Origin: an uncultured Clostridia bacterium
GTDB lineage: Bacteria; Bacillota; Clostridia; Oscillospirales; Acutalibacteraceae
Assembly (NCBI GenBank): GCA_945869905.1
Contig: CAMBQD010000003.1
Coordinates: forward strand, 1 to 18,070
Reading direction: 5' to 3'
Length of the DNA stretch: 18,070 nt
Below, one piece after another: positions 1 to 7,360 of this stretch; the first letter of the stretch is position 1; every line of letters starts with the position of its first letter. The notes beneath the pieces are model-generated. The model was not told where the DNA came from, searched no databases, and saw only the letters and a program-made list of their open reading frames with translations. A program made the position numbers and the translations under genes.

Positions 1-74
1 CATTCGCAAACAATTTAATATTAAATTTTGTCTAAACTTTGGGGTTCACTTCATTTTTCTCAGGTCATTTCTTT

Positions 75-713
75 TTAATATCCTAAATTTTCATTCACCA
101 GAATAACCTTTATCCTGTCCTTGTGGCGTTGCTTAGCAGATACAACATAGTTACAGCAAACACGCTGTTCACTGGCACAGCCGTCGCAGATAAGGGGGCT
201 TTCTTTGTTAAGGCTTACACATTTGCCTGTTGCCTGACAGGGTGTTTTGCAGGAAAGCCTTACGGTGTTTGCAGGAGCGGCAACTGTTTTTACACGGTTG
301 ATTGCCTCGTTAATATCCTTAACAATTTTGTTGACGCCCACCACCATAATAACCTGTTTTGGTCCGTAAACAATGCAGGCAACACGGTTTGAGTTGCCGT
401 CAACATTATAAAGCTCGCCGTTTTCCGTTACGGCATTGGAGGAGCAGAAAAAGGTATCGCATCCAAAGGCGCGGATATATGCCTGTCTAAGCTCCTCACC
501 CTCTAATCCTGTTCTGTCTATAAAATCATAATCACTGCAGTTAAGCAGGTCCATAACGCCTGTTTCCTTAAGTGACTGTGAGCCGCCGTTTGATACGCTT
601 TCACCCTTTTTTATCAGCGTTTTTACAAGGGGAACAACCTCCTCCCTTGTCTGTACAAAATAAGGCTTAATGCCGTTTTTTTCAAGATTTTCCATTACCT
701 TATTAATATCCAT
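75..713 (-). CDS. LUD-domain (DUF162, lactate-utilisation-like) protein with Cys-rich tail
   Basis: The predicted product has 212 residues. The fold family is recognised from the N-terminal helix, the NGGSQSLKETG segment (about 42-52), the SSNAVTENGELYNVDG stretch (about 91-106) and VYGPKQVIMVVGVNKIV (about 115-131), all typical of stand-alone LUD proteins related to LutC/YkgG. The C-terminal part carries seven cysteines (155, 159, 165, 176, 179, 186, 187), which could bind an Fe-S cluster or zinc; that is inference. I chose the ATG at 711-713 because an AAGGAGGT site lies 4 bases upstream; the frame stays open to 785 but has no good site there. The stop codon of comM lies inside this ribosome binding site, so the two genes are very likely co-transcribed and coupled. 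No LutA or LutB partner is nearby, so a role in lactate oxidation is not supported and the substrate is unknown. Confidence 0.82.
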   Translation of the reverse strand: MDINKVMENLEKNGIKPYFVQTREEVVPLVKTLIKKGESVSNGGSQSLKETGVMDLLNCSDYDFIDRTGLEGEELRQAYIRAFGCDTFFCSSNAVTENGELYNVDGNSNRVACIVYGPKQVIMVVGVNKIVKDINEAINRVKTVAAPANTVRLSCKTPCQATGKCVSLNKESPLICDGCASEQRVCCNYVVSAKQRHKDRIKVILVNENLGY

Positions 714-723
714 AATTACCTCC

Positions 724-2259
724 TTAGCCTTCGTTATTATTCCAGTATTTTCTGTCAAGGGAACGGTATTGCAGTGCCTCTGCAATCTGCGGTGTGTCTA
801 TCTGCTCACTGCCGTCAAGGTCTGCAATAGTCCTTGCAATACGCAAAATTTTGTCATATGCTCTGGCGGAAAGACCTAATTTTTCAAAGCTTATTTTAAG
901 CAGATTGTCTGCATCCTCAGTCAGCACACAAAATTCCTTTGTCATTCTTGGGGTCATTTTGGCATTACAGCCTATGCCTGTCCCCTTCAGCCTTTCCTGC
1001 TGAACACGTCTTGCGCGGTTAACACGTTCCTTTATCTGTGCCGAGGTTTCCTCCTGACGCTTGCAGGACAGCTGCTCGTATTCAACAGGTGCGACCTCGA
1101 TATGTATATCAATTCTGTCAAGTATTGGACCTGATACCTTATCAAGATATTTTTTTCTTGCGGCAGGAGTGCATTTGCACTCTCTGGTGGGATGACCGTA
1201 AAATCCGCAGGGGCAGGGGTTCATAGCCGCAATCAGCATAATGCTTGATGGGTATGTTACCGACCCCGACGTCCTTGAAATGCTTATTACACCGTCCTCC
1301 AGTGGCTGGCGCAGTGTTTCCTTGCACCGTCTGTCAAATTCCGGAAACTCGTCCATAAACATAACGCCGTTGTGACAAAGACTTATTTCACCGGGGTGAA
1401 CCGTTACTCCGCCGCCTGCCAACGCCTGTGCGGATACCGTGTGGTGAGGGGAGCGGAAGGGCCTTGTGTCAATAATAGCCTTGTCCTTGGGTATGGCACC
1501 TGCAATTGAGTAAATCTTTGTTGTTTCCAGCTTTTCCTCAAAGGTCATATCAGGCAGAATTGTGGGTATTCTTTTTGCAAGCATTGATTTGCCTGCGCCG
1601 GGCGGGCCTACCATTATGCAGTTGTGTCCGCCTGCCGCCGCAATTTCCAGCGCACGCTTAGCCTCTGCCTGACCTTTAACGTCCGAAAAGTCAACTGTAT
1701 AAGCAGGCTTTGTTTCCGTCAATTCTCTGTTATAGCATGGGCTTATAAGCTCCGTTCCCGATACGTGCCTCATAACCTCAAATATATTTTTTACAGGCAG
1801 AACATCTATACCCTCTAATACACTGCCTTCCAGTCTGTTGTCAAAGGGTATGAATACGGCAGGTATACCCTCCTCCCTTGCTTTAAGCAGCATAGGAAGT
1901 ATGCCGTTTATACGCTTTATTTCTCCGTCAAGGGACAGCTCGCCTATAAAAGCGAAGTTATCCACATCTCCGTTTAACTGTTTGCTTGCCTTCAGTATGG
2001 AAATAAAAACCGGCAAATCGTAAATTGAGCCTTCCTTTTTTATGTCGGCAGGCGCAATATTAACGGTTATGCGCGATACGGGAAAATCAAGATGACAGTT
2101 TTTTATGGACGAGCGAACACGCTCGCGGCTTTCCTTAACCGCCGCGTCAGGCAAGCCTACTACATCAAATCTGGGTAAGCCCTGGCTTATGTCACATTCA
2201 ACAGTGACACAAAAGGAGTCAAGTCCGAAAATACCCAGGCTTTTTACTTTTGCATACAT
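724..2259 (-). CDS. comM: YifB/ComM-family Mg-chelatase-like AAA+ ATPase
   Basis: 511 residues, the usual length for the family. The N-terminal ChlI-like domain (about 1-170, with LPRFDVVGLPDAAVKESRERV at 28-48) is followed by a Mg-chelatase-type AAA+ module. Walker A is GPPGAGKS at 218-225, the PHHTVS motif is at 271-276, Walker B is VMFMDE at 299-304, and a cysteine cluster (CPCG near 349 and CKC near 361) is followed by the sensor region ILDRIDIHIEV (379-389). ComM in naturally transformable bacteria is a hexameric helicase that promotes branch migration during integration of taken-up DNA; in Clostridia its role is untested. The ATG at 2257-2259 has a CAGGTGA site 4 bases upstream. The predicted promoter is so close that the leader would be only about 9 nt. 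It is first gene of a pair with the LUD gene. Confidence 0.93.
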   Translation of the reverse strand: MYAKVKSLGIFGLDSFCVTVECDISQGLPRFDVVGLPDAAVKESRERVRSSIKNCHLDFPVSRITVNIAPADIKKEGSIYDLPVFISILKASKQLNGDVDNFAFIGELSLDGEIKRINGILPMLLKAREEGIPAVFIPFDNRLEGSVLEGIDVLPVKNIFEVMRHVSGTELISPCYNRELTETKPAYTVDFSDVKGQAEAKRALEIAAAGGHNCIMVGPPGAGKSMLAKRIPTILPDMTFEEKLETTKIYSIAGAIPKDKAIIDTRPFRSPHHTVSAQALAGGGVTVHPGEISLCHNGVMFMDEFPEFDRRCKETLRQPLEDGVISISRTSGSVTYPSSIMLIAAMNPCPCGFYGHPTRECKCTPAARKKYLDKVSGPILDRIDIHIEVAPVEYEQLSCKRQEETSAQIKERVNRARRVQQERLKGTGIGCNAKMTPRMTKEFCVLTEDADNLLKISFEKLGLSARAYDKILRIARTIADLDGSEQIDTPQIAEALQYRSLDRKYWNNNEG

Positions 2260-2274
2260 AAAATCACCTGTTTA

Positions 2275-2303
2275 ATTATAACAGTTAATGTCATTATTGA
2301 CAA
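2275..2303 (-). promoter_or_regulatory. comM promoter
   Basis: Read on the minus strand: TTGTCA (2303-2298), 17-base spacer, TATAAT (2280-2275), with a TG-extended -10 (TGT before TATAAT). The predicted start near 2268 leaves a leader of about 9 nt before the ATG, so the ribosome binding site would sit at the extreme 5' end of the mRNA. The -35 overlaps that of the divergent pgm promoter by five bases. Confidence 0.75.
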
Positions 2304-2325
2304 TACATTTTAATAGGTTTAAAAT
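2297..2325 (+). promoter_or_regulatory. phosphoglucomutase promoter
   Basis: TTGACA (2297-2302, perfect), 17-base spacer, TAAAAT (2320-2325). The predicted start is near 2332, giving a leader of about 30 nt. Its -35 is nearly the same DNA as the -35 of the opposing comM promoter. Confidence 0.75.
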
Positions 2326-2362
2326 AGGTGCGTATGAAATAAATTATTAAGGATGTGACTTT

Positions 2363-4078
2363 ATGGATATAAATGCACTTTACAGTCAGTGGCTGGAAAA
2401 TGCAACGGCAGACCCCGATTTGATAAAAGAGCTTGAAGGTATCAGAGATAATGACGAGGAAATACTTGACAGATTTTACCGCAGTCTTGAATTCGGCACG
2501 GCAGGCTTAAGGGGCGTTATCGGCGCAGGCACAAACAGAATGAATTATTATACTGTTTGTCAGGCAACTCAGGGGCTTTCCGATTTTCTCAACAGGCATT
2601 TTGAAAATCCCTCCATTGCAATCGGCTATGATTCGCGTATTAAGTCAGATTACTTCTCAAAAGAAGCGGCAAAGGTTTTGGCGGCAAATGGTGTTAAGGT
2701 TTATCTTTACAAAGAGCTGGAGCCGACACCCTGTCTTTCATTTGCTATTAGGTATTTTAAGACATCAAGCGGTATAATCCTTACCGCATCTCATAACCCT
2801 GCCAAGTATAACGGCTACAAATGCTACAACTCAAACGGCTATCAGATGACCGATGAGGAGGCAGGTGAAACCTATGAATATATCAAAAAGGTTGATTACT
2901 TCACAGGTATAAAAACAATGGATTTTGATGAGGCTGTTGAAAAAGGTCTTATCGAATATATGGGCGACGAGGTTATTGACGCTTTTCTTGATGAGGTTGT
3001 TAAGCAGTGCGTTAATCCTGATGTTGTAAAAGCCTCAGGACTTAAGGTTATTTACACCCCTCTTAACGGCACAGGCAATAAGCCTGTAAGGAAAATACTT
3101 GACAGAATAGGTGTTAAGGACGTTTACGTGGTTCCTCAGCAGGAGCTTCCTGACGGTAATTTCCCCACCTGTCCATTCCCAAATCCCGAAATCAAGCAGG
3201 CTTTTGAATGTGCTCTTGAAATGGCAAAGGATATTCAGCCCGATTTGCTTTTGGCAACGGACCCAGACTGTGACCGTGTGGGTATTGCAGTTCAGGACGG
3301 CAACGGCGGATATAAGCTTATGAGCGGTAACGAGGTTGGCGCAATGATGCTTAATTATCTGCTTTCTCAGAAAAAGGAAAAGGGAATGCTGTCGGAAAAC
3401 AGTGTTGCCGTTAAATCCTTCGTTTCCACCGATTTGGCAGAGGTTATTGCAAAAAAATATAATTGCACCTTTAAAAATCTGCTTACCGGCTTTAAGTACA
3501 TAGGCGAGCTTATTACTCAGCTTGAGGCACAGGGCAGGGCAGATGACTTTGTTATGGGCTTTGAGGAGTCCTACGGCTACCTTGCAGGTACACACGCAAG
3601 GGATAAGGACGCCGTTGTTGCGTCAATGCTTATATGTGAAATGGCGGCGTATTATAAGGCACAGGGCAAGAGTCTTGCTCAGGTTATGGATGAAATATAT
3701 GACGAGTTTGGCTATTATTGTAACACTGTTTCCAGCTACACCTTTGAAGGTGCATCAGGTATGGAAAAAATGGCAGGCATTATGGACTCGCTCAGGAATA
3801 ATGCACCTGAAAGCTTTGCAGGTATGAGGGTTACCGTTGCAGATGACTATAAAACCTCTGTTTCAACAAATGTTGCAGACGGCAGTACAAGGGTAATCGA
3901 GCTTCCAAAATCAAATGTGCTGGCATACACCCTTACCGACGGCAATAAAATTATTGTTCGTCCGTCAGGCACAGAGCCAAAAATCAAGGCATATATTACT
4001 GCTGTGGGGAAGGATAAGGCACAGGCTCAGGCTATAGCAGATAAGCTGTTGGCTGAGGCGGATAAGCTGATGAAATAA
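2363..4078 (+). CDS. pgcA: alpha-phosphoglucomutase / phosphomannomutase
   Basis: 571 residues, close to Bacillus PgcA. It interconverts glucose-1-phosphate and glucose-6-phosphate (or the mannose equivalents), feeding UDP-glucose, glycolipid, wall polymer and glycogen synthesis in the cytoplasm. Four-domain alpha-D-phosphohexomutase signatures are all present: FGTAGLRG (44-51), the phosphoserine loop TASHNPAKYNGYK (141-153, catalytic Ser143), the metal loop DPDCDRVG (300-307), the sugar-binding GFEESYGY (399-406) and the phosphate-binding RPSGTEPK (533-540). The ATG at 2363 follows an AAGGATG site. Hexose specificity (glucose versus mannose) cannot be decided from sequence alone. A 31-codon gene follows after 13 bases and then a terminator, so both share a transcript. 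Confidence 0.93.
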   Translation: MDINALYSQWLENATADPDLIKELEGIRDNDEEILDRFYRSLEFGTAGLRGVIGAGTNRMNYYTVCQATQGLSDFLNRHFENPSIAIGYDSRIKSDYFSKEAAKVLAANGVKVYLYKELEPTPCLSFAIRYFKTSSGIILTASHNPAKYNGYKCYNSNGYQMTDEEAGETYEYIKKVDYFTGIKTMDFDEAVEKGLIEYMGDEVIDAFLDEVVKQCVNPDVVKASGLKVIYTPLNGTGNKPVRKILDRIGVKDVYVVPQQELPDGNFPTCPFPNPEIKQAFECALEMAKDIQPDLLLATDPDCDRVGIAVQDGNGGYKLMSGNEVGAMMLNYLLSQKKEKGMLSENSVAVKSFVSTDLAEVIAKKYNCTFKNLLTGFKYIGELITQLEAQGRADDFVMGFEESYGYLAGTHARDKDAVVASMLICEMAAYYKAQGKSLAQVMDEIYDEFGYYCNTVSSYTFEGASGMEKMAGIMDSLRNNAPESFAGMRVTVADDYKTSVSTNVADGSTRVIELPKSNVLAYTLTDGNKIIVRPSGTEPKIKAYITAVGKDKAQAQAIADKLLAEADKLMK

Positions 4079-4091
4079 AGGAGTACAAAAT

Positions 4092-4187
4092 ATGAACAGA
4101 AAATGGGTTAAAATAACCGCAATCATTCTTGCGGCACTTATGGCAGTCAGCGGACTGGGCGTAGGCTTGGTTGGACTTTTAAATTAA
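4092..4187 (+). CDS. 31-residue single-pass membrane miniprotein (Prli42-like architecture)
   Basis: Starts at the ATG at 4092 with a strong AAAGGAG site at 4077-4083, 8 bases upstream, and ends at TAA 4185-4187. The product is a basic N-terminus (MNRKWVK) followed by one hydrophobic helix (residues about 8-30) ending LLN. Length, charge pattern and topology match Prli42, the 31-residue membrane protein that anchors the stressosome in Listeria, and similar tiny proteins scattered through Firmicutes. The match is by architecture from memory, so identity is tentative. It lies 13 bases after the phosphoglucomutase gene and just before the terminator, so it is expected to be co-expressed with that gene. 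Confidence 0.68.
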   Translation: MNRKWVKITAIILAALMAVSGLGVGLVGLLN

Positions 4188-4200
4188 ATAACATTAAATC

Positions 4201-4233
4201 AAAGCCTTGCAGATTTTTTCTGCAAGGCTTTTT
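4201..4233 (+). terminator. Rho-independent terminator after pgm-miniprotein
   Basis: Perfect inverted repeat AAAGCCTTGCAGA (4201-4213) with TCTGCAAGGCTTT (4219-4231), a 5-base T loop, and T residues continuing to 4233. It closes the pgm transcript. Confidence 0.9.
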
Positions 4234-4260
4234 GCCGTTGTTACAGTGTTTTTTTGACAG

Positions 4261-4277
4261 TTCCACGGTGCGTGGAA
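4261..4277. promoter_or_regulatory. Dyad TTCCACG-GTG-CGTGGAA, possible operator
   Basis: A perfect 7-bp inverted repeat with a 3-base spacer lies upstream of the XRE gene, about 20 bases before its best -35. It has no T-run, so it does not look like a terminator. A perfect TTGACA (4254-4259) abuts it, but no acceptable -10 follows at normal spacing. An operator for the adjacent XRE regulator is a reasonable guess; nothing proves it. Confidence 0.4.
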
Positions 4278-4296
4278 TTCTTCCTTTATACGTTCA

Positions 4297-4325
4297 TTGC
4301 GTTTTTTGGGCATATCTGCTACAAT
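4297..4325 (+). promoter_or_regulatory. Candidate promoter for the XRE-YdcF-trmO operon
   Basis: TTGCGT (4297-4302), 17-base spacer, TACAAT (4320-4325) preceded by TGC, giving a TG-extended -10. The predicted start near 4332 gives a leader of about 15 nt before the ATG at 4347. The -35 is weak, which fits a regulated promoter. Confidence 0.5.
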
Positions 4326-4346
4326 GAACACAAAGAGGTGACGGTA

Positions 4347-5015
4347 ATGGATGCGAAGAAAACAGGAAAAATAATCAGCACAAAGCGCAAAGAAAAAGGT
4401 CTTACGCAAATACAGCTTGCCGAAATACTCAATGTCAGCAACAGGGCAGTTTCAAAATGGGAAAACGGCGACGGCTTTCCTGACATCACATTACTTCCTG
4501 CTATTGCCCAGGCATTAGGGATAACTATTGATGAGTTGCTGACAGGCAATGCACCGGCTTCCGTTAATAATGAGCAAAAAGACAGTAGCAAAATACTGCA
4601 TCAATATAAGCTCATTTATACTGCCTCAATATTTTTCGGATTGTTTTCTGCCATTTTAGGTGGAGTAACGGAGCTTTATTGCATTTGGGCATTTCCTATA
4701 CTGTTTTATACCCATTGGGAAATTATGTTTGCTGCCGTGTCCGTTTTCTTTTTCGTGCTGAGTGTTATGGCACAGGTTATCGGCTTAATCAGGCTGTCCT
4801 CTTTTATGAGCAAGGGAGAAATTATTAATAGAGAACGCAAAAGATTAGTAGCTTTGGTAGGGATAGATATGGTATTCCCTTTATGCTTTATTGCAAGAAT
4901 AATTGATTTTTCTCGCTTTGGTATGTTTACTCCCTATGTTATGACGGTTTTGATAATCGCTTTGATGGTAATTGGAATTTTGTTTCTTAGGGGTGGTAAA
5001 AATGAAAAAAGATAA
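4347..5015 (+). CDS. XRE-family HTH regulator with C-terminal membrane helices
   Basis: 222 residues from the ATG at 4347, which has an AGAGGTGA site 5 bases upstream; the frame is open further upstream to 4254 without a matching site. Residues 8-66 form a classic HTH_3 domain (LTQIQLAEILNVSNRAVSKW at 19-38, then FPDITLLPAIAQALGITIDELL). After a short linker the remainder is hydrophobic, with about four predicted membrane helices (near 88-110, 126-150, 166-188 and 196-214). A DNA-binding domain fixed to the membrane suggests sensing of an envelope signal, but the ligand is unknown. The gene overlaps the next one by 14 bases, indicating tight coupling with the YdcF-type protein. The regulator may act on its own operon through the dyad at 4261-4277 (inference). 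Confidence 0.85.
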   Translation: MDAKKTGKIISTKRKEKGLTQIQLAEILNVSNRAVSKWENGDGFPDITLLPAIAQALGITIDELLTGNAPASVNNEQKDSSKILHQYKLIYTASIFFGLFSAILGGVTELYCIWAFPILFYTHWEIMFAAVSVFFFVLSVMAQVIGLIRLSSFMSKGEIINRERKRLVALVGIDMVFPLCFIARIIDFSRFGMFTPYVMTVLIIALMVIGILFLRGGKNEKR

Positions 5016-5796
5016 GATAAAAAAGATTATAATATTTATCTTTCGTTTTATTTTGATTGCTGTTGGGGGATATTACTGCTTTATGTTTATTCGACCAATG
5101 TTTATATTTGTGAACATTGGAAATATTCTTGGCTTGATAATGTCAATAGCTGTTGTTTTGTTTGGAGTATTCTTTAATAAAATCGTTGCGTTATGTAAAA
5201 AAATTTGTAAAAGTAAAAAAGGTAAATCAATTTTTGGATTTGTGTGCTCGCTGCTTTGCGTTGGTATTATTTGCTTTTCACTTGCACTTGGCAGTGTAAT
5301 TGTTACAGGACAATCAAGTGATGCAACGGGGCAGGGCACAATTATCGTATTGGGCTGTGCAGTTAAGGGCAACACCCCAAGCTTTACCCTTAAGACAAGA
5401 GTAAATGTCGCATACAATTATCTTGAAAGTAATCCTGATAGTGTGGCAATTTTAAGTGGTGGTCAGGGCGCAGGCGAAAATATAAGCGAGGCACAATGTA
5501 TGAAAAATATGTTGCTTGAAAAGGGAATCAGCGAGGATAGATTATACCTTGAGGACAAAAGCAGGAACACGACAGAGAACATTCAGCTTTCAAAAAAGGT
5601 TATGGAGGAAAATGATTTTGACAAGCATGATGTTGTCATTGTCACCTCTGATTATCATTTGAAGCGAGCAAAAATGATTTGCGAAAAAAACGGAATATAC
5701 CCTCGCACAATTAATGCACCCTCAACATATTTTGACAAGCCCACATTTTATCTGCGTGAAGCCTTGGGAGTAATTAAGGAGTTTGTTGTCAGGTGA
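5002..5796 (+). CDS. YdcF/SanA/ElyC-type membrane protein (DUF218)
   Basis: 264 residues. The ATG at 5002 lies inside the end of the XRE gene, with an AGGGGTGG site about 5 bases upstream. Three hydrophobic segments occupy the N-terminal third (about 8-30, 38-66, 78-103). A DUF218 domain follows (about 113-260) with the family motifs IIVLGCAVKGN (114-124), LSGGQGAGENISEA (151-164), SRNTTENI (187-194), TSDYHLKRA (215-223) and REALGVIKEF (252-261). E. coli relatives SanA and ElyC act on envelope integrity and lipid-carrier metabolism, but the enzymatic reaction of most members is unknown. The DUF218 domain would lie outside or inside depending on an odd helix number; I cannot settle this. It overlaps trmO by 4 bases. 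Confidence 0.85.
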   Translation: MKKDKIKKIIIFIFRFILIAVGGYYCFMFIRPMFIFVNIGNILGLIMSIAVVLFGVFFNKIVALCKKICKSKKGKSIFGFVCSLLCVGIICFSLALGSVIVTGQSSDATGQGTIIVLGCAVKGNTPSFTLKTRVNVAYNYLESNPDSVAILSGGQGAGENISEAQCMKNMLLEKGISEDRLYLEDKSRNTTENIQLSKKVMEENDFDKHDVVIVTSDYHLKRAKMICEKNGIYPRTINAPSTYFDKPTFYLREALGVIKEFVVR

Positions 5797-6464
5797 AAAT
5801 AATTGCAAAAATAAAAACGGATATGCCTGATAAATTCGGTATTCCGCGCCAAAGCGGAATAGTTAACGGGCTTACAGGCAAAATAATATTTGAGCCTGAA
5901 TACCGTGTAAGAGAGGCTCTTTCAGGCATCGAGGAATTTTCACACCTGTGGCTGCTGTGGGAATTCAGTGAAAATAAACGTGACGGCTGGTCACCCACCG
6001 TCAGACCGCCCAGACTTGGGGGAGAAAAGCGCAAGGGCGTTTTTGCCACTCGTTCACCATTTAGACCAAATCCAATAGGTCTGTCCTGCGTTAAGCTTGA
6101 CAAGGTGGAATATACAAAGGATTTAGGTCCTGTGATTTATGTCAGCGGTGTAGATTTGATGGACGGCACGCCCATATATGACATCAAACCGTATATAACC
6201 TATACCGACAGCAGACCCGATGCAGTCCAGGGTTTTGCCGAAGATTTTGTGGATTATGCTCTTAAGGTGAATTTTCCACAAGAATTGCTCGATATGATAC
6301 CTGCTGAAAAGCAGGCAGGCATAATCGGTATACTCAGGCACGACCCTCGTCCTGCATATCAGGACTCCCCTGACAGAGTATATGGTGTAAAATATCTTGA
6401 TTTTGATATTCATTTTAAGGTTGATAAAAACATCTTAACTGTAATTGATGTTGAGAAAATATAA
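5793..6464 (+). CDS. trmO: tRNA (t6A37) N6-methyltransferase TrmO (TsaA/YaeB family)
   Basis: 223 residues. TrmO uses SAM to methylate N6-threonylcarbamoyladenosine at position 37 of certain tRNAs (m6t6A, tRNA-Thr in E. coli). The family motifs are clear: GIEEFSHLWLLWEF (45-58), RPPRLGGEKRKGVFATRSPF (71-90), RPNPIGLS (91-98), DGTPIYDIKPY (124-134) and the C-terminal DPRPAY motif. The start is GTG at 5793, with AAGGAG at 5776-5781; it overlaps the TGA of the preceding gene by 4 bases. Being the last gene of an XRE-YdcF operon is an unusual setting for a tRNA modification enzyme. The stop codon abuts a perfect terminator stem. Confidence 0.92.
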   Translation: MKIIAKIKTDMPDKFGIPRQSGIVNGLTGKIIFEPEYRVREALSGIEEFSHLWLLWEFSENKRDGWSPTVRPPRLGGEKRKGVFATRSPFRPNPIGLSCVKLDKVEYTKDLGPVIYVSGVDLMDGTPIYDIKPYITYTDSRPDAVQGFAEDFVDYALKVNFPQELLDMIPAEKQAGIIGILRHDPRPAYQDSPDRVYGVKYLDFDIHFKVDKNILTVIDVEKI

Positions 6465-6500
6465 GCAAAGACCTAAGAATCATCTTAGGTCTTTGCTCTT
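6464..6500. terminator. Bidirectional terminator between trmO and nadC
   Basis: A perfect 15-bp stem (6464-6478 with 6483-6497, core CAAAGACCTAAGA) and a 4-base loop ATCA are followed by CTTTATT on the plus strand and TATATTTTCTC on the minus strand. It sits between converging genes (trmO ends at 6464, nadC at 6521) and can serve both. Confidence 0.88.
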
Positions 6501-6520
6501 TATTACCGTTACACTATGTG

Positions 6521-7360
6521 TTATTCAATAGGCTTAAGATTTTTCAGGCTGACATCCATTATGGGTGCCGAGTGGGTAAGGGCTCCGCAGGATACAAAAT
6601 CAACTCCGATTTCCGCAATTTCCTTAAGCCTTGCCTTAGTTACATTGCCGGAGCATTCGGTTTGCGCCTTGCCGTTAATCATCTCAACGGCTTTTCTCAT
6701 TGTATCGTTATCCATATTGTCCAGCATAATGATGTCCGCACCTGCGTCAAGTGCCTCCTGTACCTGCTCAAGAGTTTCTGTTTCAATCTCTATTTTGCGA
6801 ACAAAGGGAGCATATGCCCTTGCCATTTCAATTGCCTTGGTTATTGAGCCTGCGGCACCTATATGGTTGTCCTTAAGCAGAACACCGTCTGACAGGTTAT
6901 ATCTGTGGTTTGTTCCGCCGCCTACGGTTACTGCGTATTTTTCAAAGGGGCGCATATTTGGTGTGGTTTTTCTTGTGTCAAGCAGAGTGGTTTTGTATCC
7001 CTCCAGCTCCTTTGCATATTCTTTTGTAATGGTGGCAATACCGCTCATTCTCTGTAGGTAGTTAAGTCCTGTTCTTTCACCGCTTAATATTGCCTTTATG
7101 TCGCCGTAGATAACGCCCAGCAGGTCGCCCTTATGTACCCGGTCACCGTCCTTGAAATAAGCTTCAAAACGGCTGGAGCTGTCCAGCAGCTCAAAGGTGC
7201 GTTTGAAAATATCAAGACCGCAGATTATGCCGTCCTGCTTGCATATAAGGTCAGCTCTTCCCTGCCTGTCCTCAGGCATAACGGCGTTTGTTGAAACGTC
7301 CTCAGAGGTGATGTCCTCCCGCAGTGTGTTAAGGATATATTCGTCAACATTAATTTTCAT
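6521..7360 (-). CDS. nadC: Nicotinate-nucleotide pyrophosphorylase (quinolinate phosphoribosyltransferase)
   Basis: 279 residues from the ATG at 7358-7360. NadC converts quinolinate and PRPP to nicotinate mononucleotide, CO2 and PPi, the third step of de novo NAD synthesis. Family signatures are present: RMSGIAT (104-110), LLDTRKTTPNMRPFEKYAV (126-144), GGGTNHRYNLSDGVLLKDNH (147-166), EIETETLEQV and IIMLDNM. The start is uncertain. The ATG chosen aligns best with the family N-terminus (MKINVDEYI) and overlaps the nadB stop by 11 bases, suggesting coupling, but has only a weak GGTG site. In-frame ATGs at 7378, 7390 and 7408 are alternatives; the one at 7390 has AGAGGAAAGG directly upstream. 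Second and last gene of a nadB-nadC operon. Confidence 0.93.
   Translation of the reverse strand: MKINVDEYILNTLREDITSEDVSTNAVMPEDRQGRADLICKQDGIICGLDIFKRTFELLDSSSRFEAYFKDGDRVHKGDLLGVIYGDIKAILSGERTGLNYLQRMSGIATITKEYAKELEGYKTTLLDTRKTTPNMRPFEKYAVTVGGGTNHRYNLSDGVLLKDNHIGAAGSITKAIEMARAYAPFVRKIEIETETLEQVQEALDAGADIIMLDNMDNDTMRKAVEMINGKAQTECSGNVTKARLKEIAEIGVDFVSCGALTHSAPIMDVSLKNLKPIE

Noticed and set aside
1..74. Terminator or gene fragment at the window start
   Set aside because: Only a short palindrome (TTTAATATTAAA, near 14-25) is present; no stem with T-run for the minus-strand LUD transcript and no coding signal.
3035..3595. 186-codon open frame antisense to phosphoglucomutase
   Set aside because: It mirrors the codon pattern of a well-supported gene, has no ribosome binding site or recognisable motif, and its composition (Cys/Leu/Lys mix) is typical of a shadow frame.
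4254..4282. TTGACA at 4254-4259 as the XRE promoter
   Set aside because: No acceptable -10 hexamer occurs 16-18 bases downstream; the TGC-TACAAT box at 4317-4325 is better placed. The perfect -35 followed by a dyad remains curious.
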